NCBI RefSeq assembly: GCF_031458255.1
Contig: NZ_JAVDYC010000001.1
Location: 620,001 to 684,000, forward strand
Length of the DNA: 64,000 nucleotides
Direction: 5' to 3'
DNA from: Catenuloplanes niger
Lineage (GTDB): Bacteria > Actinomycetota > Actinomycetes > Mycobacteriales > Micromonosporaceae
The notes under the pieces: generated by a model
The model's database searches: none
What the model saw: the letters and a program-made list of their open reading frames with translations, nothing else
Told to the model about the DNA's origin: nothing
Shown here: positions 1 to 6,459 of the stretch, one piece after another
Position numbering within the stretch: the stretch's first letter is position 1
Layout of the letters: each line of letters begins with the position of its first letter
Program-made: the position numbers and the translations under genes

Positions 1-1
1 G

Positions 2-52
2 ATCGACGTGCTGCAGCGGATCAACGCGATGCTCAGGCCGCCGCCCGCTTGA
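2..52 (+). CDS. C-terminal tail of a plus-strand gene entering from the left (tentative)
   Basis: A frame open from base 2 reads IDVLQRINAMLRPPPA and stops at TGA 50-52. The short peptide looks like an amphipathic helical C-terminus, but 16 residues cannot identify a family. It would overlap the end of the convergent DUF1801 gene by 20 bases, an arrangement also seen at 3952-3995. The rest of the gene lies outside the window. Confidence 0.3.
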   Translation: MDVLQRINAMLRPPPA

Positions 53-455
53 GCAGCCCGGCGATCACGGTCTCGTGCTCGGGGGTGAGCGTGGTGAGCG
101 CGTACGCGGTGGGCCACATGCCGCCGTCGTCCAGCGCGGCGTCGTCCTGGAAGCCGAGCGTGGCGTAGCGGGTCTTGAACTTGCCGGCCGGCTGCAGGAA
201 CACCAGCACCTTGCCGTCCTTGGCCCAGCCCGGCATGCCGTAGTAGGTCTTCGCGGTCAGGTGCGGTGCGTGCTCCTTGACCAGCGCGTGCACCCGCTCG
301 GCGAGCGCGCGGTCCACGTCGTCCAGCTCGGCGATCTTCGCGAGCAGGTCGGCCTCCGCGGTCGCGCTGTTCTTCTGCCGCTTCAGCTCGGCCGCGCGCT
401 CCTTCATCGCCGCGCGCTCCTCGGCGGAGAACCCGTCGTCCTTCTTCGCTGCCAT
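33..455 (-). CDS. DUF1801 (YdhG-like) domain protein
   Basis: A 140-residue cytoplasmic protein. The first ~35 residues are a charged Lys/Arg/Glu-rich helix (MAAKKDDGFSAEERAAMKER). A DUF1801-type core follows, recognisable by the stretch TYYGMPGWAKDGKVLVFLQP around residues 70-90 and GFQDDAALDDGGMWPTAYAL near 102-121. Members of this fold are small single-domain proteins related to the YdhG/frataxin-like group; their biochemical role in actinomycetes is not settled. It stands alone with no partner on the same strand. Length is usual for the family. Confidence 0.75.
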   Translation of the reverse strand: MAAKKDDGFSAEERAAMKERAAELKRQKNSATAEADLLAKIAELDDVDRALAERVHALVKEHAPHLTAKTYYGMPGWAKDGKVLVFLQPAGKFKTRYATLGFQDDAALDDGGMWPTAYALTTLTPEHETVIAGLLKRAAA

Positions 456-569
456 GGTCAGCTCCTTTCCGCAGCTCCTGCCCCTTCATGCTAGGCAGCG
501 CGGCGGGAACCGGACTTCTCGAAAACTGACCGGATCCCGCCGCGGGCCGCGGGTGTCGGGCGCCCGGGC

Positions 570-1172
570 TCAGCCGAAGTCGAGTTCGCCGGTGCGGGTG
601 CGCTTGAGCTCGAAGAAGTTCGGGAAGCCGGCGAGCGCGACCGCGCCGTCGAAGACCCGCAGGGCGTCCGCGCCGCGCGGGATGCTGTTCAGGACCGGGC
701 CGAAGAACGCGACGCCGTTGATGTGGATGGTCGGCGTGCCGACGTCGTCGCCGACCGGGTCCATGCCCTCGTGGTGGCTCTTGCGGAGCGCGGCGTCCCA
801 CTCGTCGCCGGCCGCGGCCGCGGCCAGCTCGGCGGGCAGGCCCACCTCGGCGAGCGCCTCCGGGATGACCGTGTCCAGCTCGCGCTTGCGGCCCTGGTTG
901 TGGATGCGGGTGCCGAGCGCGGTGTAGAGCGGGCCGAGCACCGCGTCGCCGTGCCGCTGCCAGGCGGCGGTGACGACGCGGACGGTGCCCAGCGACCGGT
1001 TCACGGTCTCCCGGTAGTCGGGGTCGAGGTCGCGGCCCTCGTTCAGCACGTACAGGCTCATCACGTGCCAGCGGAGGTCGATCTCGCGCTGCTTCTGCAC
1101 CTCGAGGATCCAGCGGGACGTGATCCAGGCGAACGGGCAGGCCGGATCGAAGTAGAAGTCAACGGTGGTCAC
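570..1172 (-). CDS. DsbA-fold protein, mycothiol-dependent nitroreductase Rv2466c-like
   Basis: A 200-residue thioredoxin/DsbA-fold protein. The N-terminus ([20 protein letters not shown]) matches the active-site segment of Rv2466c-type nitroreductases, which use mycothiol/mycoredoxin-linked reduction in actinobacteria. The usual second active-site cysteine is absent: the motif reads C12-P-F-A15, leaving a single Cys and suggesting a monothiol mechanism. A cis-Pro loop region ([16 protein letters not shown]) lies around residues 145-160, as expected for the fold. No signal peptide is visible, so it should be cytosolic. It is a single gene, 62 bases downstream of the SARP regulator stop. Confidence 0.75.
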   Translation of the reverse strand: MTTVDFYFDPACPFAWITSRWILEVQKQREIDLRWHVMSLYVLNEGRDLDPDYRETVNRSLGTVRVVTAAWQRHGDAVLGPLYTALGTRIHNQGRKRELDTVIPEALAEVGLPAELAAAAAGDEWDAALRKSHHEGMDPVGDDVGTPTIHINGVAFFGPVLNSIPRGADALRVFDGAVALAGFPNFFELKRTRTGELDFG

Positions 1173-1234
1173 CCCGGCAGACTATGCCGCCGTACGGATG
1201 ATCAGAGTGCGGAAAGGCCGGTTTACCGCACTGT

Positions 1235-3058
1235 TCACACTCGGATCGGCGCGGGAATGATCTCCAGTGGTGGTGGGTTGAACGCCCGCCGCACCGCGGC
1301 CTCGATCTCGGCCCGGCCGTCGGTCTCGTGCAGCATGCGCCGCGCCACCGACTGCACCATCGGGTCGACGATCCGGTACCGCCCGTCCGCACCGTCCACC
1401 ACCAGGTGCAGGTCGACCAGCGAGTCGAGCGCGGTCAGCGCGTTGTTCTCGGTGGTGCCGAGCATCGCGGCCGCCTCCGGCACGGTCGCGGCGCAGGCCG
1501 CGGTCGCGGTCAGGAACCGCAGCGTGCGCGCGACCTGCGGGCGCAGCAGCCGGTACGCGCGGACCATCGGCGCCTCCGCGATGATGCAGTCGTCGTGCAG
1601 CGGTGCGTACGGGTCGTGCAGCTCGGACGTGAGCTCCTCGACGAGCGACCGCACGGTCCGGTGCGGCCGGCGCGCGACCCGCTCCGCGGTCAGCCGGACC
1701 GAGAGCGGCGCGCCGTCGATGGCCGCGATCGCCCGCCGCACCCAGCCGGGGTCGGACGCGGCCCGGCCCGCGCCCGCGACCCGCTCGAACAACCGCATCG
1801 CCTCGTCGGCGGCCAGCCCGCCGAGCGTCAACCAGGTGGTGGCCGGCAGCCGGTGGTGCCGCCGCCGCGACGTGAGCAGCACGGCCGCCCGCGGCAGCGC
1901 GGACCGGAGCACGGTCACGTCCGCCGGGTCCTCGACGTCGTCGAGCACGATCAGCGGGCGGCGGTCACCGGCCGCGGTACGCAGCAGCGTGGCGCGCCCG
2001 GTCACGGTCGCGGGCAGCTCGCCGCCGGTCACGCCGAACAGCCTGGACCAGGTCAGCAGCGTCTCGGCCAGCGCGTCCGGCGCGGCCAGGTCCGCGTAGA
2101 GGCGGCCGTCCGGGAACTCGGCCGCCAGCAGGTGCGCCGCGTGCACCGCCGTGCTGGTCCGCCCGAACCCGGGCAGCGCGGTGATCCCGACGGTCGCGCC
2201 CGGCACCAGCGCACCGGTGAGCACGGCCAGCTCCGCGACCCGGCCGGTGAAATCGGGAAGATCGGCCGGAAGGTACGTCGGACCGGCGCCGGCGCCGGCG
2301 GTCAGCAGATCCGGGTCGCCCCGCAGGATGCGCCGCTGCATGTCGCGCAGCGCCGGCCCGGGATCGAGCGCCAGTTCGTCGCGCAGCAGCGCCTGCCCAC
2401 GCCGGTAGAGCTCCAGCGCCTCCGCCTGCCGGCCGCGACGGTAGAGCGCGAGCATCAGCAGCGCCCGGAAACCCTCGCGCAGCGGGTACGCCTCGACCAG
2501 CTCGGTCAGCCGGGTCAGCTCCTCCGCGCTCGCACCGGACGTCTCCAGCCGCGCCGTGAACAGCAGTTCCTCCGCCGCGACCCGGGTGTCCTCCAGCCGC
2601 ACCCGGGCCGCCTCCGCCGCCCGCCCCGGCACCCCCGCCAGCGCCTCGCCCTCCCACAGCGCCAGCGCGCCGGTCAGCAGCTCGGCCGCGCCGGGCGCGT
2701 CGCCGGCACGCATCCGCTCGTGCGCCGCGGCCACGCCGGCGTGGAACGCGGTCACGTCCACCGACGCCGCCGCGACGTCCAGCGCGTACCCCCGGCCCAG
2801 GCTCTGGATCGAGACGACGGTGCCGTCGAAGAGGCGCCGCAGCCGGTAGACGTAGGTGCGCGCGGTCGCGGTCGCGGTGTCCGGCAGCTCCTCGCCCCAG
2901 ACGGCCGCGACCAGGTCGTCCAGCGACGCGGCCCGCCCGTCCCGGATCAGCAGCGCGGCCAGCAGGGCCTGCTGCTGCGGCGACCCGACCGACTGCGGCA
3001 CCCCGTCCCGCCAGACGCGTAGCGGTCCCAGTGCACTGATGCGGATGGCGGCGGTCAT
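1235..3058 (-). CDS. AfsR/SARP-family transcriptional regulator with NB-ARC ATPase domain
   Basis: A 607-residue regulator in three parts. Residues ~1-95 are an OmpR-type winged helix (ISALGPLRVWRDG... ARTYVYRLRRLF). Residues ~100-245 are a bacterial transcriptional activation domain (BTAD) ending near LDPGPALRDMQRRIL. Residues ~265-490 are an NB-ARC-like ATPase with Walker B LIVLDDVEDP and an RNBS-type TSRRRHH stretch. The P-loop is degenerate: ALPGFGRTST has Arg where the Walker A lysine should be, so ATP hydrolysis may be lost. No TPR repeats follow, making it shorter than full AfsR. Such proteins often activate secondary metabolism, but no biosynthetic cluster adjoins it; it may control the divergent GntR gene or act elsewhere. 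Confidence 0.85.
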   Translation of the reverse strand: MTAAIRISALGPLRVWRDGVPQSVGSPQQQALLAALLIRDGRAASLDDLVAAVWGEELPDTATATARTYVYRLRRLFDGTVVSIQSLGRGYALDVAAASVDVTAFHAGVAAAHERMRAGDAPGAAELLTGALALWEGEALAGVPGRAAEAARVRLEDTRVAAEELLFTARLETSGASAEELTRLTELVEAYPLREGFRALLMLALYRRGRQAEALELYRRGQALLRDELALDPGPALRDMQRRILRGDPDLLTAGAGAGPTYLPADLPDFTGRVAELAVLTGALVPGATVGITALPGFGRTSTAVHAAHLLAAEFPDGRLYADLAAPDALAETLLTWSRLFGVTGGELPATVTGRATLLRTAAGDRRPLIVLDDVEDPADVTVLRSALPRAAVLLTSRRRHHRLPATTWLTLGGLAADEAMRLFERVAGAGRAASDPGWVRRAIAAIDGAPLSVRLTAERVARRPHRTVRSLVEELTSELHDPYAPLHDDCIIAEAPMVRAYRLLRPQVARTLRFLTATAACAATVPEAAAMLGTTENNALTALDSLVDLHLVVDGADGRYRIVDPMVQSVARRMLHETDGRAEIEAAVRRAFNPPPLEIIPAPIRV

Positions 3059-3272
3059 CCGTCAAGGATGACCGGTCTCCCCGGGTGTCCGCGATCGGCT
3101 TCCGGTCACCCGGACGATCGCCACACCCGACGCCACCACCGGATCGGCGCGCACCGGGCTCGCCGATGCGCGCCGATCGGCGTACCCGGCGCTGGTCCGT
3201 GGGGTTCATGTCCGGATTATTAATCGGCGGTTGCCGATATGTTGACGCCGTCTCACCGTCTACCGTGTCGTC
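3059..3272. promoter_or_regulatory. Divergent intergenic region between SARP and GntR regulators
   Basis: A 214-base gap holding the promoters of two divergent regulators. It contains a short AT-rich island (ATTATTAAT near 3217-3225) that stands out from the GC-rich surroundings and is a plausible operator or promoter element. No well-spaced -35/-10 pair was clear. The GntR gene has no evident Shine-Dalgarno sequence before its ATG at 3273, so its transcript may be leaderless. Confidence 0.4.
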
Positions 3273-3995
3273 ATGACCTCGTTGCGTGACTGCGCGTATG
3301 CCGAGCTGCGGCGGCGGATAGTCGATCTGGTGTATCCGCCGGGGCAGCGGCTCTTCGAGCGCGATCTCGCGACCGAGCTGTCCGTGTCGCGCATCCCGCT
3401 GCGGGAGGCGCTGCAGCAGTTGCGCACCGACGGGCTCGTCGTGTGCGTCCCCCGGCAGGGGGTGGTGGTCGCGCACTTCACGGCCGGGGACGTCCGCGAC
3501 CTGTTCGACGTGCGGGAGAGCCTGGAGTCGCTGGCGGCCCGGCTGGCGGCGGACCGGGCGGACGCGGCCGGCCTGGCCGGGCTGCGCGCGTCGATGGCCG
3601 CGGCCCGGGCCGCGCTCGCCGTCGGCGACGACCCCGGGATCGCGGCGGCGAACGCGCGGTTTCATCGTGAGCTGGTCGCGCTGGCCGCAAACCCGCTGCT
3701 CTCGGCGATGATGCGGTCGTTGGACGCGCGCACGCAGTGGTTGTTCAACCTGACCCGGCGCCGGGATCCGGTGCGGCAGTGCGACGAACACCGGGGACTG
3801 TACGAGGCGATCGCGGCCGGTGCGGCGGAGCGCGCGGCCGCGCTCGCGTTCGCGCACGTGGCGTCCGGGCGGGCGGAGAGCATGGCGCTGGCCGCGGAGT
3901 GGTCGGCCGGCGCGGTCGACCCGGTCGAGGCGACCCGCAGCCGGCGCCGGGTCACTGAGCCGGCGGGTAGTACGCCTGCGGTGCCTCCGGCATGA
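3273..3995 (+). CDS. GntR family regulator, FadR subfamily (FCD domain)
   Basis: A 240-residue DNA-binding regulator. Residues ~1-70 form the GntR winged helix (RIVDLVYPPGQRLFERDLA, then LSVSRIPLREALQQL as the recognition helix). Residues ~80-220 form an all-helical FCD ligand-binding domain, with His residues in NARFHRELV, CDEHRGLYEAI and FAHVASGRAE in the arrangement that binds a metal in FadR-type members. The ligand cannot be inferred. It is transcribed away from the SARP regulator and converges on the YiaA-like gene, overlapping its 3' end by 44 bases. The C-terminal ~20 residues are basic and probably disordered. Confidence 0.85.
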   Translation: MTSLRDCAYAELRRRIVDLVYPPGQRLFERDLATELSVSRIPLREALQQLRTDGLVVCVPRQGVVVAHFTAGDVRDLFDVRESLESLAARLAADRADAAGLAGLRASMAAARAALAVGDDPGIAAANARFHRELVALAANPLLSAMMRSLDARTQWLFNLTRRRDPVRQCDEHRGLYEAIAAGAAERAAALAFAHVASGRAESMALAAEWSAGAVDPVEATRSRRRVTEPAGSTPAVPPA

Positions 3996-4413
3996 CGTAG
4001 GCCGGCGGCGCCTCCGCGGCCTTGGCGGCGAGACCGTCCCGGACGTTCTTCTGCACGGCCACGGCGGCGAACAGCGTCAGGCCGAACGCCAGGCCGTAGA
4101 AGCCCTTCTCGCTGAGCGCCATGCCGCTGTTCCACAGGCCGGCCACCAGCATCACCACGCCGGCGCCCATCACCAGCCAGGACAGGCCCAGGTAGAGCGC
4201 GGAGACCGGCACGCCCTCGGCGCGGTCGCGGACCGACTTCTGCACGGAGACCGCGGCGAACACCCCCATGATCAGGACCGCGGCGTAGAAGCCCTTCTCA
4301 CTGCGGGTCATGCCCGCGTTCCACAGTCCGATCGCGAAGCAGACGATGCCGAGCAGCAGCGCGGCCCAGGACGCGCCGATGAAGGCCGGGGTGGGCTTGG
4401 CGGGGTTCGTCAT
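3952..4413 (-). CDS. YiaA/YiaB two-helix-domain inner-membrane protein
   Basis: A 153-residue membrane protein with a tandem duplication of the YiaAB module. Each copy has a pair of hydrophobic helices followed by SEKGFY and an amphipathic VQK-x-VRD tail (VQKSVRD, VQKNVRD). The start is placed at MTNPAKPTPA because GGAG lies six bases before that ATG; an in-frame ATG 32 codons upstream at 4509 lacks such a site and would add a basic segment atypical of the family. The function of YiaA-type proteins is unknown beyond membrane location. The tail (APPAYVMPEAPQAYYPPAQ) is proline/tyrosine-rich and probably cytoplasmic. The 3' end overlaps the convergent GntR gene. Confidence 0.8.
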   Translation of the reverse strand: MTNPAKPTPAFIGASWAALLLGIVCFAIGLWNAGMTRSEKGFYAAVLIMGVFAAVSVQKSVRDRAEGVPVSALYLGLSWLVMGAGVVMLVAGLWNSGMALSEKGFYGLAFGLTLFAAVAVQKNVRDGLAAKAAEAPPAYVMPEAPQAYYPPAQ

Positions 4414-4517
4414 GGGGATCTCCGTGGGTGCGGTGCGGCCGGCCCGGTGCCGTCGCTGGACCACAGCCTGCTCGAAACCGCAGCTCAGGGCGTGAGTAGT
4501 GGTACTCAAACCGGCGG

Positions 4518-4552
4518 GCCGGCCCGCTCCACCGGTGGCGGAGCGGGCCGGC
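4518..4552 (-). terminator. Hairpin terminator after the GH16 gene
   Basis: A perfect 13-bp inverted repeat (4518-4530 with 4540-4552) with a 9-base loop, starting 5 bases beyond the GH16 stop codon on the minus strand. There is no T-run, which is usual for intrinsic terminators in high-GC actinomycetes. Confidence 0.6.
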
Positions 4553-4557
4553 GGCGG

Positions 4558-5943
4558 TCAGCGGACGACCCACTTCTGGTTCGGGGTGCCGGCGCAGTCC
4601 CAGAGTTGCAGTTTCGTGCCCGCGGTGGTGTGGAGATCACGCACGTCGACGCACCGGTTCGCGGCGCGGTTGACCAGGTCACCGGCGTCGGTCAGCACGA
4701 ACTGCTGCCAGCCGGTGCCGTTGCAGTGCGCGAGCTGGATGGTGGTGCCGTTGGCCGGGTTGCCGCCGGCCACGTCCAGGCACTTGCCGAGCGCGGTCAC
4801 GGTGCCGTCCGCGGTGAACGTCCAGCGCTGCGCGTCGGTGCGGAGACAGTCCCAGATCTGCAGCGGCAGGCCGTCGCGGGACTGGCCGCCGGGCACGTCG
4901 ACGCACCGGCCGGACTGCATCCCGGTCAGCGCGACACCCTGCGCGGCGGGCGGGGCCGGGTTGCCGGGGGTGTCCGGGGTGTCCGGATTGTCGGGTGCGT
5001 CCGAGGTGTCCGGGCTCGGTGAGGGGTCCGGGCTCGGCGAGGTGCCCGGGTTCTCCGGGCTCGCGGTCGGGGACTCCTCGGCCGGCGGGTCGGCCGCGTC
5101 GCCGTCGTCGCCGCCGCTCTCGTGGACCCGGACGTAGTCGACCACCATGGTCTGCGGGAACCGGGTGGAACCGTCCGGGCTGCCCGGCCAGCGACCGCCG
5201 ACCGCCACGTTGAGGATCATGAAGAACGGGCGGTCGAAGACCCACCGGTTGCCGCCGACGTCGGCCGGCGTCTTCCGGCTGAACTCCACGCCGTCCAGGT
5301 ACCAGACGATCAGGTCCGGGGACCAGTCGATCGCGTACGTGTGGAACGCGTCGGCGAGCGGCGCGTCGTGCAGCACCGAACCGCCGCTGGCACCGCCGCC
5401 GGAGTAGCCCGGCCCGTGGATCGTGCCGTGCACGCGGTTCGGGTCCTTGCCGACGTTCTCCATGATGTCGATCTCGCCTCGGTCCGGCCACCCGCTCGGG
5501 CCGTCGCCCAGCATCCAGAACGCGGGCCAGATCCCCTGGCCGGCCGGCAGCTTGATCCGCGCCTCGAACCGGCCGTACGCACGGCTGAACGTTCCCGCGG
5601 TCAGCAGCCGCGCGGACGAGTACTCGCGGCCGCCGGAACTCTCCCGGCGCGCCGTGATCACCAGGTTGCCGTCACCGTCCAGCGCCGCGTTGCGCGTGCT
5701 GTCCGTGTAGTTCTGCAGTTCGTCGTTGCCCCAGCCGTGGCCGCCGGTGTCGTGCTTCCACTTGGCGGCGTCCGGGCCGGTGCCGGCCGCGCCGTCGAAC
5801 TCGTCGGACCAGACCAGCGTGCTGGCCGCGGACGCGCCGGGCTCACCGCCGGCGAGGTGGAAACCGACGCCGAGACCGGCGCCGATCACGACGAGCGCCG
5901 TCAGCGAACGGCCGAGCCTGCCGTTGATGCGTATTCGATCCAT
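4558..5943 (-). CDS. Secreted GH16 endo-beta-1,3-glucanase with C-terminal ricin-type lectin
   Basis: A 461-residue exported glycoside hydrolase. Residues 1-40 are a signal peptide (GRSLTALVVIGAGLGVGF then GASA). Residues ~43-275 are a GH16 catalytic domain with the signature G156-EIDIMEN: E157 is the expected nucleophile, D159 the helper and E162 the acid/base. A Ser/Pro/Asp-rich linker (~276-335) leads to a beta-trefoil ricin-type carbohydrate-binding domain (~336-461) with the repeated QxW motifs (AQRWTF, WQQFVL, NQKWVV). The likely substrate is laminarin or fungal beta-1,3-glucan. GGAGG lies nine bases before the ATG. The coding start sits 39 bases after the DUF6668-like gene, so readthrough from that operon is possible. 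Confidence 0.92.
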   Translation of the reverse strand: MDRIRINGRLGRSLTALVVIGAGLGVGFHLAGGEPGASAASTLVWSDEFDGAAGTGPDAAKWKHDTGGHGWGNDELQNYTDSTRNAALDGDGNLVITARRESSGGREYSSARLLTAGTFSRAYGRFEARIKLPAGQGIWPAFWMLGDGPSGWPDRGEIDIMENVGKDPNRVHGTIHGPGYSGGGASGGSVLHDAPLADAFHTYAIDWSPDLIVWYLDGVEFSRKTPADVGGNRWVFDRPFFMILNVAVGGRWPGSPDGSTRFPQTMVVDYVRVHESGGDDGDAADPPAEESPTASPENPGTSPSPDPSPSPDTSDAPDNPDTPDTPGNPAPPAAQGVALTGMQSGRCVDVPGGQSRDGLPLQIWDCLRTDAQRWTFTADGTVTALGKCLDVAGGNPANGTTIQLAHCNGTGWQQFVLTDAGDLVNRAANRCVDVRDLHTTAGTKLQLWDCAGTPNQKWVVR

Positions 5944-5967
5944 TCGGGCATACCTCCGGGTCGACGG

Positions 5968-5982
5968 AAAAAAAAAGGGGGG
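5968..5982. repeat. A9-G6 homopolymer tract between two genes
   Basis: Nine A (5968-5976) followed by six G (5977-5982) on the plus strand, directly after the stop codon of the DUF6668-like gene when read on the minus strand (C6 then T9). It lies in the 5' leader of the GH16 gene. Such a run is striking in this base composition. It could act as a T-tract for transcription termination or as a slippage-prone site; no strong stem precedes it. Confidence 0.6.
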
Positions 5983-6459
5983 TCAGTACGCGCCGCGGTG
6001 CAGGTCGTCGACCAGATCCGCGAGGCTGAGCAGCACCTTCGGGGCCTTGCGCAGCTCGGCGCCGAGCCGCCACTGCTCGATCCAGGGCACCCGCCAGACG
6101 GGGGCGACCGACCGCAGCACGCGCGTGCGGCGGAACAGCGGCCACGGCAGCCGGCCCGGCGCGTCCGCGACCAGGACCAGCCCGAGCAGCTCCATGCCGG
6201 GCGGGTGCCGGCCCTCGCGCATCGCCGCAAGCGCGCGGGCGGTCGCGCGCAGCCCGCCGCTGTGCGTGCGCGCGACGAGCAGCACGCGCGCCGGGTCCGC
6301 ACGCGACTCGGACGGCCACCGGGCGCCGACGTCGACGCCGCCGAGCGCGGCCGCCAGCGTGCTCGCGCCCGCACCACCGTGGGCCGCGACCCAGCTGACC
6401 CCGGCCGTGGACAGGCCGGGCGGGCGCTCGGTGGCCACGGCGCTTCCGTTGATCATCAT
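5983..6459 (-). CDS. P-loop-like protein (DUF6668-like), last gene of the secretion locus
   Basis: A 158-residue protein whose segment SWVAAHGGAGASTLAAALGG (~residues 22-41) resembles the deviant Walker A of ParA/MinD-type ATPases (normally KGGxGKT/S), but the lysine position is Ala. It continues with a Rossmann-like VLLVARTHSGGLRATARAL and ELLGLVLVADAPG, then an Arg/Trp-rich C-terminal half. It resembles the DUF6668 family found beside actinomycete conjugation-type genes; assignment is by pattern only. The ATG at 6459 overlaps the upstream TGA as ATGA, so translation is probably coupled to the pseudo-subtilase. Nucleotide hydrolysis is doubtful given the missing lysine. Confidence 0.6.
   Translation of the reverse strand: MMINGSAVATERPPGLSTAGVSWVAAHGGAGASTLAAALGGVDVGARWPSESRADPARVLLVARTHSGGLRATARALAAMREGRHPPGMELLGLVLVADAPGRLPWPLFRRTRVLRSVAPVWRVPWIEQWRLGAELRKAPKVLLSLADLVDDLHRGAY

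Noticed and set aside
4679-5491. Long alternative-frame reading frames within the GH16, subtilase and giant-protein genes
   Set aside because: They are Arg/Gly/Pro-rich shadows typical of high-GC DNA, without signal, motif or ribosome site.
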